34,586 nucleotides of DNA from Oscillospiraceae bacterium (GTDB lineage Bacteria > Bacillota > Clostridia > Oscillospirales > Oscillospiraceae). Location of the stretch: contig JAAWBZ010000107.1 of NCBI GenBank assembly GCA_022792945.1, forward strand, positions 1 to 34,586, written 5' to 3'. The translations under genes were made by a program, and so were the position numbers. Under the pieces are notes generated by a model. It did not search any database. It was not told where the DNA came from and was given only the letters and a program-made list of their open reading frames with translations. Of the stretch, positions 27,265-34,381 are shown one piece after another. Positions within the stretch are counted from its first letter, which is position 1; the number at the start of each line of letters is the position of its first letter.

Positions 27265-27278
27265 TGAAACCGCTGACA
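27265..27278. promoter_or_regulatory. CcpA catabolite-responsive element (cre)
   Basis: TGAAACCGCTGACA fits the cre consensus TGWAANCGNTNWCA at every fixed position. It lies about 11-25 bases downstream of the ROK transcription start, a roadblock position, and about 200 bases upstream of the importer gene. It suggests that this sugar locus is repressed when a better carbon source is available. CcpA itself is not in the window. Confidence 0.75.
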
Positions 27279-27301
27279 CTCATGATTCGGAGGGCCGACC
27301 T

Positions 27302-28525
27302 ATGATCATCAACAACAATCCACAGGCGCAGCGCCGCAGCACCTTCTCCCAGCAGGTCATCAAGGACCAGAATACCATGCTGCTGCTCAATCTCGTCCGC
27401 AGGCATGCGCCCATCTCCCGCGCGGAGCTGGCGCGGCTCTCCGGGCTTTCGCCCGCCACGGTCTCCATGCTGGCCGAGGAGCTGATCCAGAACCAGTGGA
27501 TCCGTGAGACCGCCGCCGCGGCCCTGCCCAAGGGTGAGCGCGGCCGCCGGCCCATTATGCTGGAGGTCAACGCCTCCCGCGGGTATGTGGCGGCCCTGGA
27601 GATCCTCAGCCGCGGCTATATCTGCACGCTCTACGACATCTGCCTGCACAAGGTGGCCTCGGTCCGCAGCCGGGATATGGCTTCCTCCGGCGCGGGCGTC
27701 TGCCAGACGCTGGTGCAGCTGGCCCGTTCGCGTCACATCGCCAAAAGCCGCATTCTGGGCGTCCACATTCTCTTCCCCGGCCTCTTCGACGCGGAGACCG
27801 GCAGCCTGGGCTTTTCCGCAGTCATCGACGACACGGATATGGTCCAGCGGGACCTGGTGGCGGATCTGCGGGTGCGCCTGCCCCAGGCCCACGTGATGAT
27901 CAGCAACGACGCGACCATGGTGGCCTACTCGGAGTTCGTCGCCGAGAACGCCCCCGACTCCACGCCGCTGCTGGCCATGACCATCCACGAGGGCATCAAC
28001 GCCGGCGTGGTGATGGACCACCGCAGCTGCCTGCCGGTGGAGGCCGGACATATCATCATCCAGCAGCGGGGGCCGCTGTGCAAATGCGGCAACCGCGGCT
28101 GCCTGGAGACCTTCTGCTCCACCCCGGCGCTGTTCCGCGCCCTCAATGAGCGGACCGCGCTACGCCTGGACTACCAGGACACCTACGGCGGCGACCGCAA
28201 CCAGGCGGTCATAGCCAGAGTGGCCGAGGCCCTCTCCGAGGGCGATGCGTCGGTCCGCGCCGTGCTGGAGGACTACACCTACGCCCTCTGCTGCGGGCTG
28301 GTGAGCATCATCAATCTCTTCGCCGTCCGCTCAGTGCACATCGGCGGCGCGGTCCACGCCCTGGGCGCGTCCTTTGAGGAGATGATCCGCGAGACGCTGG
28401 CCGCGCACTTCCATGTGGTGACCCACTCCAAGGAGCTGAACCTGGGCCTCTTCGACGACGACTACGAGTCCAACCGCAAGGCCGCGGTGATGCTGATCCT
28501 CGAGCGCATCTTCCAGACCGAGTGA
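27302..28525 (+). CDS. ROK family transcriptional regulator (NagC/XylR type)
   Basis: A 407-residue repressor-type ROK protein, divergent from the sugar importer and probably controlling it. The N-terminal winged helix is ISRAELARLSGLSPATVSMLAEELIQ (about 38-63). The C-terminal ROK sugar-binding domain includes TIHEGINAGVVMD and the zinc motif CKCGNRGCLE (Cys260, Cys262, Cys267). It lacks the intact N-terminal ATP-binding motif of ROK kinases, as regulators do. ATG 27302 is chosen because of GGAGGG eight bases upstream; the 16 codons before it contain the cre site. It is followed by a hairpin terminator. The inducer is probably the imported sugar or its phosphate, which is inference. Confidence 0.93.
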   Translation: MIINNNPQAQRRSTFSQQVIKDQNTMLLLNLVRRHAPISRAELARLSGLSPATVSMLAEELIQNQWIRETAAAALPKGERGRRPIMLEVNASRGYVAALEILSRGYICTLYDICLHKVASVRSRDMASSGAGVCQTLVQLARSRHIAKSRILGVHILFPGLFDAETGSLGFSAVIDDTDMVQRDLVADLRVRLPQAHVMISNDATMVAYSEFVAENAPDSTPLLAMTIHEGINAGVVMDHRSCLPVEAGHIIIQQRGPLCKCGNRGCLETFCSTPALFRALNERTALRLDYQDTYGGDRNQAVIARVAEALSEGDASVRAVLEDYTYALCCGLVSIINLFAVRSVHIGGAVHALGASFEEMIRETLAAHFHVVTHSKELNLGLFDDDYESNRKAAVMLILERIFQTE

Positions 28526-28542
28526 ACAGCACCCGTGCGCCC

Positions 28543-28574
28543 GGCATCCGGTTCGCCGGATGCCAAGGGGTTTT
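28543..28574 (+). terminator. Hairpin terminator after the ROK gene
   Basis: Perfect stem GGCATCCGG-TTCG-CCGGATGCC (28543-28564) followed by AAGGGGTTTTC. The T-run is short and displaced, so efficiency is uncertain. A second small hairpin, GGTTTTC-tatat-GGAAAACC, follows and may act for the opposing PIG-L gene. Confidence 0.65.
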
Positions 28575-28591
28575 CTATATGGAAAACCGAA

Positions 28592-29302
28592 TCAATCGGG
28601 CAGCAGACGCTTGGTGCTGTAGCGGGGATAGACATTATAGGGCTTGAAGCCCTCGGCAAAGGCCACGCCGCACTGGTAGCCGCGGTACTTCGAGCAGGTG
28701 CGGACCATGTCGGCAAAGTCAATGCCGTCGTGCTCAAACATCCACTTGAGCTGGGACTCGTGGCACTCCAGGGCGTGGATCTTGGTGTCAATCTGGGCAG
28801 TGATGTCCACGTAGTGGGTGGGCTGGAAGTTGACACCGGCCAGGGTGTCCATGAAGAACACCGGGATGAAGCTGGAGAACGGCTCATACTGCCGCGGCCG
28901 GTGGGACAGGCCCGAGCAGAAGCTGCCGTTGGTGGCCAGGCGGCTGGTCTCGGTGTGGTCCTGCATGTAGTCGTCGTCGTTGTGGGTGATGATGACGTCG
29001 GGACGGACGAAGCGCACCACGTCGGCCACGGCGTCGATGACGTCCTGATCGTGGCTGTCCACCCGCAGGTCGCCCACGTTCAGGTTGAACACCTGCTTGG
29101 CGCCCAAAATGGCGCCGGAGGCCTCGGCCTCCTTGGTGCGGATCTCCGCCAGGGGCCCCGGCTCGATGACCACATGGCCCAGATTGCCGTTGGCCACGTG
29201 GCACATATAGACCTCCGCGCCCTGATCGGCATATTTGCGCATGGTGCCGCCGCAGGCGATCTCCAGATCGTCGGGATGGCAGCCAATTCCCAGAACTCTC
29301 AT
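28592..29302 (-). CDS. PIG-L (LmbE-like) family deacetylase
   Basis: A 236-residue zinc hydrolase of the family that removes N-acetyl groups from amino sugars (MshB, BshB, BtrD-like). Visible: the metal and catalytic motif GCHPDDLE (His9, Asp11, Asp12), GG in ACGGTMRKYADQG, RPDVIITHNDDDYMQDHTETSR with the third metal ligand His, and GYQCGVAFAEGF near the end. Start ATG with GAGGAG upstream. It is a single-gene unit with its own strong promoter, placed between the ROK regulator and the oxidoreductase/isomerase operon. In this setting it probably deacetylates an N-acetylated sugar or cyclitol, which is inference. Cytoplasmic: no signal peptide. Confidence 0.92.
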   Translation of the reverse strand: MRVLGIGCHPDDLEIACGGTMRKYADQGAEVYMCHVANGNLGHVVIEPGPLAEIRTKEAEASGAILGAKQVFNLNVGDLRVDSHDQDVIDAVADVVRFVRPDVIITHNDDDYMQDHTETSRLATNGSFCSGLSHRPRQYEPFSSFIPVFFMDTLAGVNFQPTHYVDITAQIDTKIHALECHESQLKWMFEHDGIDFADMVRTCSKYRGYQCGVAFAEGFKPYNVYPRYSTKRLLPD

Positions 29303-29371
29303 TTCTTTCGCTCCTCAACATTTCCATCCAAAGTTGCGGGCGCCCCGGGGCTTTCCCGCTGTATACTCTGT

Positions 29372-29400
29372 ATCATACCGCAAAACTATTTTTTCGTCAA
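29372..29400 (-). promoter_or_regulatory. Promoter of the PIG-L deacetylase gene
   Basis: Minus strand: TTGACG (29395-29400), 17 bases, TATGAT (29372-29377). The leader (about 63 bases) can fold through GCGGG...CCCGC around GCCCCGGGGC (29337-29360). The gap 29303-29598 upstream is an AT-rich stretch without a gene. Confidence 0.83.
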
Positions 29401-29528
29401 CTATATTTATTAAAAAATTTTTAAAAATGATATGTCAATCTGCACAAAATCTTCCTGTTTTTTTCTCTATACCGTGAAGTTTTTACAAGATTTCCCTGGC
29501 AGATTTTGATTTTTCTCCAATTTCAGGC

Positions 29529-29577
29529 AAAAAGCCGGCCCGCCCCGGGGCTTTGAGGCCCCCGCAGGCAGACCGGC
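29529..29577 (-). terminator. Terminator of the isomerase/oxidoreductase operon
   Basis: A long GC-rich hairpin: GCCGG... (29534) pairs with ...CCGGC on the far arm and GCCCC/GGGGC in the middle, followed on the minus strand by TTTTTG. It begins 22 bases after the oxidoreductase 2 stop codon. Confidence 0.85.
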
Positions 29578-29598
29578 CGGATTCCGGAAAAACCAGGG

Positions 29599-30609
29599 TT
29601 ATTTCGCGACGAGGCCGCCGGCGATCTCCAGCTCGCGCAGCACCAGGCGGATGGACTTGACCGCCTCGTCCACCGGCGCAACGGAGAGATCATGCTCGCC
29701 CTTGAGGCCCTCGACGAAGTATTTCAGCTCGTTATAGTAGCCGCCCAGGGACGAGATGTTGCCGCCGATATCGTTGTCGCCCTTGTACTCCTCGGGCAGC
29801 TCCGGGTGGAACGCCTCGCCCTCGTTGGGGTAGACCGTCAGGACGCCGCCGTCCAGCACCGCTACGGCCTTCTCGAACTTCACGCGGAATGCGCCGTTGA
29901 AGGGAAACGTCTGGGGATAGTCCCAGGCCGCCTCCACCGAGACGCCCACGTCCTTGCCGTAGCCGTACAGGGCGAAGATCTGCTGCACCACGCCCTTCTC
30001 GTCCCGGTAGGCCTGGGCCTGGACGCGGTCCGGCTCACCCAGGAGGTAGCGGACGAAATCCACGTCGTGGACGTGCATGTCGCAGGCCACGCCGCCGCTG
30101 CGGCTGACATCGTGGAGCCATCCCTCGCTGGCCCAGGTGGGCCGGGCGCTGACGCGCTTGAACGCGCCGGAGAGGAAGCGGCCGTACACGCCGGAGTCCT
30201 TGGTCTCCTTGAGCCACACATACTCGGTCCACAGCCGGATCACCTGGCCCACCTGCACCTTGCGGCCGGTCTCCTTCTGGATCTTCTGGATCTTCTCCAT
30301 CTCCGCCTCCTGGATGCAGATGGGCTTCTCCACGAACACGTCAAAGCCCTTCTTCATGGCAGCCACGGCGTGGGAGACATGCAGGTCCGTGGGCAGGCAG
30401 ATGTCCACCGCGTCCACGTCGGCGTTTTCAATGAGGTCCATGCCGCTGGCGTAGACCTTGGCGCCGGATCCCTTGGCCAGGTCCTCAGCCCGGTCCGTGA
30501 GGACGTCGGCAATGGCGGTGACCTGGACACCCAAGTCCGAGAGCGCCTTGTAGCACGCCGCGTGCATCCCGCCCATGAAGCCGCAGCCGATCAAACCAAT
30601 CCGAATCAT
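29599..30609 (-). CDS. Gfo/Idh/MocA family NAD(P)-dependent oxidoreductase 2 (inositol dehydrogenase-like)
   Basis: A 336-residue dehydrogenase. The Rossmann motif is IGLIGCGFMGGMHA (4-17), the family Lys is in VFVEKPICIQ, and SRSGGVACDMHVHDVDFVRYLLG carries the conserved Asp/His pair. Its N-terminal style (GCGFMG.MHA) resembles inositol 2-dehydrogenase and related sugar dehydrogenases; the exact substrate is not shown. Its ATG follows the isomerase stop by one base (TAA-G-ATG), and its GAGGAG site lies inside the isomerase gene, so translation is coupled. The pair recalls IolG with IolI/IolE, MocA with MocC, and the DgpA-type enzymes with their TIM-barrel partners. Confidence 0.93.
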   Translation of the reverse strand: MIRIGLIGCGFMGGMHAACYKALSDLGVQVTAIADVLTDRAEDLAKGSGAKVYASGMDLIENADVDAVDICLPTDLHVSHAVAAMKKGFDVFVEKPICIQEAEMEKIQKIQKETGRKVQVGQVIRLWTEYVWLKETKDSGVYGRFLSGAFKRVSARPTWASEGWLHDVSRSGGVACDMHVHDVDFVRYLLGEPDRVQAQAYRDEKGVVQQIFALYGYGKDVGVSVEAAWDYPQTFPFNGAFRVKFEKAVAVLDGGVLTVYPNEGEAFHPELPEEYKGDNDIGGNISSLGGYYNELKYFVEGLKGEHDLSVAPVDEAVKSIRLVLRELEIAGGLVAK

Positions 30610-30610
30610 C

Positions 30611-31453
30611 TTAAAAATCTCCTCTCAGAATCCGGTCCATGGAACCGGCGGTGTTGTAGACGATCTGGTCCGAGCCGTGGGTGTACTGGGGGATCATCTC
30701 CCCGGTGACCCAGCCGTCGTAGCCGATGTCGTCAAAGGCCTTCTTCACCTCCGGCCAGTTGACGTCGCCGGAGAGGATGTCCACGAAGCAGTTAAGTCCG
30801 CCGGGATTGCAGCGGTAGTCCTTGAAGTGGACCTTCTTGATGCGCTTGCCCAGGATGCGGATCCAGTGCTCGGGGTAGCCGGAGTAGACCACGTTGCCGA
30901 TGTCGAAGTAGGAGCCGACGCAGTCGCTGCCGATCTTGTCCAGGAAATCGCGCATCTCCAGCGGCGAGAGCAGGAACTTGTTCCAGACGTTCTCCACGCC
31001 GATGTTCACCTTCAGCTCCTCGGCGATAGGGGCCAGCTTTTTGAGGGCCTCCAGGGCGCGGTCATAGACCACGTCGTAGGGCACCACCGGCCGCTCCGGC
31101 ACAAACTCCACAGCCACGCTGCCGGGCACCAGCAGGATGGTGTCGGCCCCCAGGGCCTTGGCCACCTGAAGCTCCCGCACGGCGGTGTCATGGGCCTTCT
31201 GCCGCTCGGCAGGGTCATCGGAGGTGAAGGAGTAGGACCAGTACAGGCCGCTGGCCACGCTGGGCAGCGCGATGCCGATCTCCGCGGCGGCATCCCTGAG
31301 GGCGGCAAGCTCTGCGTCTGTGGTCTCCGGGGTCAGATCGCCCGCGGCGTCCATGGCCAGCTCGATGCCCGCGAAGCCGGCATCCTTGGCGATGCGCATG
31401 GCCTCCACGGCGCTCCTGCCCACAAAGGACCAATAGCTGATGGATTTTTTCAT
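30611..31453 (-). CDS. TIM-barrel sugar phosphate isomerase/epimerase
   Basis: A 280-residue AP-endonuclease-2-like TIM barrel, the family of IolE, IolI, MocC and tagatose/psicose epimerases. Visible pieces: AKDAGFAGIELAMD, ADTILLVPGS, NIGVENVWNKFLLSP (metal-binding Glu), GSYFDIGNVVYSGYP (Asp), IKKVHFKDY (His) and DGWVTGEMIPQY (final Glu). The metal ligands Glu, Asp, His and Glu all seem present, so it should be active. Start ATG 31453 with AAAGGAAGG upstream. First gene of the operon, divergent from the AraC regulator, and followed after one base by the oxidoreductase. Confidence 0.92.
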   Translation of the reverse strand: MKKSISYWSFVGRSAVEAMRIAKDAGFAGIELAMDAAGDLTPETTDAELAALRDAAAEIGIALPSVASGLYWSYSFTSDDPAERQKAHDTAVRELQVAKALGADTILLVPGSVAVEFVPERPVVPYDVVYDRALEALKKLAPIAEELKVNIGVENVWNKFLLSPLEMRDFLDKIGSDCVGSYFDIGNVVYSGYPEHWIRILGKRIKKVHFKDYRCNPGGLNCFVDILSGDVNWPEVKKAFDDIGYDGWVTGEMIPQYTHGSDQIVYNTAGSMDRILRGDF

Positions 31454-31482
31454 GGCGGCACCTTCCTTTTTTTGAGAAAGTA

Positions 31483-31511
31483 TTTACAGATTTCCGGAAA
31501 GAGCGTATACT
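31483..31511 (+). promoter_or_regulatory. Promoter of the AraC-type regulator, with palindromes
   Basis: TTTACA (31483-31488), 17 bases, TATACT (31506-31511). The spacer holds the perfect palindrome TTTCCGGAAA (31491-31500), and AAAGAG-cgtata-CTCTTT (31498-31515) overlaps the -10. Both are candidates for autoregulation or for control of the opposing operon. The leader to the GTG start is about 93 bases. Confidence 0.75.
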
Positions 31512-31527
31512 CTTTTTGGTGATTTCT

Positions 31528-31533
31528 ATTATA
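31528..31533 (-). promoter_or_regulatory. Candidate -10 box for the isomerase/oxidoreductase operon
   Basis: Minus strand TATAAT with no good -35 at 16-19 bases (AGGCAA at 17). A perfect -10 without a -35 is typical of a promoter that needs an activator, here plausibly the AraC protein encoded next to it. Confidence 0.5.
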
Positions 31534-31610
31534 GAACAAAGCGTTTCCCTTTGCCTTGTGTTTTATGTTATTTGTTTTATACTTTCGGACATTTTCAGGA
31601 GGCAGCTCAC

Positions 31611-32492
31611 GTGGTTCAGTATCAAAAATACAAATTGGACGCCGTTTTTACCGTCACCGACCTGGTCAATATCTCCTATTACAAGCTGGCCCGGGGCTAT
31701 GAGTTCCCCGGGGAGTCCCACGACTTCTGGGAATTCATCTACATCGACCGCGGCGAGCTGGTGGTCACCGCCGGGGCCAACAAGTACCTGCTCAAGGCCG
31801 GAGAGATGGCGTTCCACTGTCCCTATGAGTTCCACTCCTTCCAGTGCGCCGGACAGACGGCGGTGAATGTGCTGGTGGTGTCGTTCTACTGCGCCAGTCC
31901 CTATATGAAGGCCTTTGAAAGCCGCATTCTCTTTTTGCACCAGCAGGAAAAGCAGTGCCTTTCCGCCATTGTCCGAGAGTCGGAGAGCGCCTACGTCCAC
32001 TTCGACAACATTCCTCCCCGGGTGGATATGCGCAAGAAGGACACCGCCCCCTTCGGCAGCGACCAGCTGATCAAAACCAGCCTGGAGCAGTTCTTCATCC
32101 ACGTCTACCGGCGCAACGACAACATCTGCTTTGAGGAGCGCACCGTCTCCACCAACCAGCTCCATCAGCACGCCCAGACCGCCATGCGCGCCCGGGAGTA
32201 CCTCAGCGAGCACTACGGCGAGAAGATCACCCTGGAACTGCTGGCGGGCAAGCTGGGCATCAGCGTCTCGCAGCTCAAGCGCATCTACCGCGAGCAGACC
32301 GGTTCCTCAGTCATCACCCACCTGACCAACATCCGCATCAGCGAGGCCAAGCGCATGATCCGCGAGAGCGACCTCAATTTCTCCCAGATTGCCGAGGCCG
32401 TGGGCTACGACAATATCTACTACTTTTCCGCCCTCTTCAAGAAGCGCACCGGGATGACCCTCACCGAGTATTCCAAGTCCGTCCGTGCTTGA
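31611..32492 (+). CDS. AraC family transcriptional regulator
   Basis: A 293-residue regulator. Residues about 1-150 form a cupin-like sensing domain (YEFPGESHDFWEFIYIDRGELVV...LKAGEMAFHCPYEFHSFQ). The C-terminal 100 residues hold two helix-turn-helix motifs: ITLELLAGKLGISVSQLKRIYREQTG and NFSQIAEAVGYDNIYYFSALFKKRTGMTLTEY, the AraC hallmark. The start is GTG at 31611, nine to ten bases after CAGGAGG; the frame is open 20 codons earlier but those residues (MPCVLCYLFYTFG) do not fit and lie upstream of the ribosome site. It is divergent from the isomerase/oxidoreductase operon, which it probably activates. Confidence 0.93.
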   Translation: MVQYQKYKLDAVFTVTDLVNISYYKLARGYEFPGESHDFWEFIYIDRGELVVTAGANKYLLKAGEMAFHCPYEFHSFQCAGQTAVNVLVVSFYCASPYMKAFESRILFLHQQEKQCLSAIVRESESAYVHFDNIPPRVDMRKKDTAPFGSDQLIKTSLEQFFIHVYRRNDNICFEERTVSTNQLHQHAQTAMRAREYLSEHYGEKITLELLAGKLGISVSQLKRIYREQTGSSVITHLTNIRISEAKRMIRESDLNFSQIAEAVGYDNIYYFSALFKKRTGMTLTEYSKSVRA

Positions 32493-32518
32493 CAGGCGGC
32501 AGGTCCCTGTGGTATCAT
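32489..32518 (+). promoter_or_regulatory. Promoter of the coiled-coil gene, overlapping the araC-type stop
   Basis: Perfect TTGACA (32489-32494) formed across the stop codon TGA of the regulator, an 18-base spacer, and TATCAT (32513-32518) preceded by TGG. Confidence 0.7.
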
Positions 32519-32546
32519 CAGGAAAAAGAGAAGCGAGGCGGGTTTT

Positions 32547-32921
32547 ATGTTGGACGAGCGGGATATCCAGATCATTGCGCAGCTGATGCGCCAGCAGTTC
32601 GAGCAGCAGGAGCAGCGGCTGGACCTGAAGCTGGAGCAGAAGCTGGAGCAGAAGCTGGCAAAGCTGAAGGTCGAGCTGAAAGCGGAACTCAAAACCGAAT
32701 TGAAGGCGGAGCTGGTCCCCGAGGTCATGCACAACGTCCGGGTGCTGATGGAGTCCTACTTCGACCCAAAATTCGACGCGCTCTCCGAGGAGGTCCGCAT
32801 GATCCACGAGATCATAATCCCGCCGCAGCGGATGGAGGAGGCCGAAACACAGATCAATGTGCTGGAGGGTGTGGTCCGCCTCCATTCCCGGGAAATCGAG
32901 GCGCTCAAGGCGGCGCGCTAG
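32547..32921 (+). CDS. Small coiled-coil protein of unknown function
   Basis: I do not recognise a named family. The 124-residue protein is almost wholly helical and charged. Residues about 17-58 are a near-repetitive coiled coil (LEQK LEQK LAKL KVEL KAEL KTEL KAEL), written in DNA as short near-tandem repeats. A middle part (VMHNVRVLMESYFDPKFDALSEEV) and a second helix (EAETQINVLEGVVRLHSREIEAL) follow. There is no membrane segment, signal or Cys. The ATG has only a moderate ribosome site (GAAGCGAGG). Its own promoter, expected codon use and position between two sugar genes suggest a real gene, but nothing ties it to them. Confidence 0.7.
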   Translation: MLDERDIQIIAQLMRQQFEQQEQRLDLKLEQKLEQKLAKLKVELKAELKTELKAELVPEVMHNVRVLMESYFDPKFDALSEEVRMIHEIIIPPQRMEEAETQINVLEGVVRLHSREIEALKAAR

Positions 32922-33031
32922 GGGGCGTTCTGCCGGGCAGGCCGTATAATCTTAAAAACTTTTTATGAATTTTTTCATCCCCCGCTCCCCCGCCTCCCGC
33001 CGAATTCCCAGCAAAGCATCCGAGTTTCCAT

Positions 33032-33072
33032 GATTTTTTCAGAGTTTTCATCGCTTTCAAATTGAAAAAATC
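33032..33072. other. AT-rich inverted repeat upstream of the NagB-like gene
   Basis: GATTTTTTCA (33032-33041) and TGAAAAAATC (33063-33072) are perfect 10-base inverted repeats separated by 21 bases. The right arm overlaps the perfect palindrome TTTCAAATTGAAA (33055-33067). It may be a hairpin or paired binding sites. The whole gap 32922-33199 has no other gene. Confidence 0.5.
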
Positions 33073-33118
33073 CAGTTTTCACGTTTGTGCAATTTTCCCC
33101 GCCGGTCTGCGGGGGGAT

Positions 33119-33147
33119 TTGACAGCGGCGGCAAAACGTGATATGAA
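33119..33147 (+). promoter_or_regulatory. Promoter of the NagB-like gene with a downstream palindrome
   Basis: Perfect TTGACA (33119-33124), 17 bases, TATGAA (33142-33147, 4/6) preceded by TGA. Downstream, TTAGCG-ctatc-CGCTAA (33160-33176) lies between the start point and the ribosome site AGGAGG, a position suited to a repressor operator. Confidence 0.75.
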
Positions 33148-33199
33148 TAGACTATCTATTTAGCGCTATCCGCTAAACGCTTAGGAGGACGCAAATCTT

Positions 33200-34150
33200 A
33201 TGAATATGATCGACACCTTGAAGGGTTCCTATTTTGAGGAGATCCTGCCCCAGGGCTGGGATATCGCCAAAATCCAGGCGTGTGTCTCCAACGATCCGGC
33301 CACGGTGCTGGACCGCCAGAGCTTCTGGAATGACGGCTTCCAGCCGGTGAAGTGCACCAACCTTGAAGAGTTCGGCGCCTACATGGGCTTTGAGATCGCC
33401 ATGCAGATCAAGACCACCAAGGACGAGGGCCGCAAGCTGATCCTCATCCTGCCCGTGGGTCCCATGGGCATGTATAAGTGGGCCGTCTACTTCCTCAAGG
33501 CCTGGGGCACCGACTGCACCCATGTCTACGGCTTCAACATGGATGAGTGGGCTGATTCCGAGGGCAACACCCTGCCCGCCTCAGACCCCGCTGCGTTCCA
33601 GAACGCCATGACCGAGGCTTTCTACGGCCCCTTGGGCGAGCTGACGGTCCCCGAGAGCCAGCGGAATTTCGCCACCAAGGAAAACCTGCCTACCTATATG
33701 GGAAAGATTGAGAAGCTCAAGGCCGAGGGCGCCAAACAGGTCCTGGTCTACGGCATCGGCCGGATGTGCCACATCGCTTTCTGGGAGCCCCACTTCGCCG
33801 CGGAGTATGCCACTGTGGAGGACTGGATGCAGGCGTCCCACCGTATTGGCGCGCGGCTGCACCCGTTCACCATTGAGCAGAACGCCATCACCTCTTTCCG
33901 TTCCTCCTGGCCGCTGATCCCCTGCTACGCCAACACCATCGGCCCGAAGGTCATCTTCAACTCTGACTATGCCATCGGCGGTGCGGACGGTGTGCTCTCC
34001 CGCGGGATGCAGTGGCAGGGCATGAGCTTCTGGATGACCCTGCGCCACGGCCCGACGAAAGCCATCACCTCCAGCTTCATCCCCACCATGCCCGGCAAGC
34101 TCTTCTTCATGGCGGAGCTGGCAGGCCCCCTGTGCCCGGATACCAACTGA
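33200..34150 (+). CDS. Glucosamine-6-phosphate deaminase (NagB)-like protein with altered active site
   Basis: A 316-residue protein of the NagB/RpiA/SOL fold, about 50 longer than NagB. NagB turns glucosamine 6-phosphate into fructose 6-phosphate and ammonia. Visible are GFNMDEW (Asp115-Glu116, matching the NagB Asp72 region) and GIGRMCHIAFWEP, which aligns with GVGxDGHIAFNEP: His191 and Glu196 are kept, but the Asp of the DGH motif (E. coli Asp141) is Met189 and Gly is Cys190. The usual phosphate loop (SGGSTP) appears as LPVGPMGMY. So the activity may differ from NagB; an isomerase or deaminase for another amino sugar is possible. Start ATG 33200 with AGGAGG 11 bases upstream. Single-gene unit with its own promoter and terminator. 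Confidence 0.85.
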   Translation: MNMIDTLKGSYFEEILPQGWDIAKIQACVSNDPATVLDRQSFWNDGFQPVKCTNLEEFGAYMGFEIAMQIKTTKDEGRKLILILPVGPMGMYKWAVYFLKAWGTDCTHVYGFNMDEWADSEGNTLPASDPAAFQNAMTEAFYGPLGELTVPESQRNFATKENLPTYMGKIEKLKAEGAKQVLVYGIGRMCHIAFWEPHFAAEYATVEDWMQASHRIGARLHPFTIEQNAITSFRSSWPLIPCYANTIGPKVIFNSDYAIGGADGVLSRGMQWQGMSFWMTLRHGPTKAITSSFIPTMPGKLFFMAELAGPLCPDTN

Positions 34151-34272
34151 TCAGATTTTCAAAAACCCGGCCGTCAAGGTTGCTACCATAAGAAAACATG
34201 GGAAAACCAAGTAAATCAGAACTTTTTTGGGCAGCAGAAAACGGGGCAGCGCAAACAAGTGAACAACAGCAC

Positions 34273-34311
34273 AGAAAGCGGGCGATGTCGGCAAGACACC
34301 GCCCGTTTTCT
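34273..34311 (+). terminator. Terminator after the NagB-like gene
   Basis: AGAAAGCGGGCG (from 34273) pairs with CGCCCGTTTTCT, with one G-T pair and an inner TGTC/GACA extension; TTTT is part of the far arm. It lies about 120 bases after the stop codon. The bases between 34312 and the IS tip at 34382 hold no gene that I can see. Confidence 0.75.
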
Positions 34312-34381
34312 GCGTCCCGGCAGACCGTCAGTACCGATGATAAAATGTATTGTAAAAGTAGTTGAAAAGATGCATTGGGCC

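Noticed and set aside
29303-29598. A small RNA or tRNA in the AT-rich gap
   Set aside because: Only the PIG-L promoter and the downstream terminator are visible; no cloverleaf or conserved RNA structure was found.
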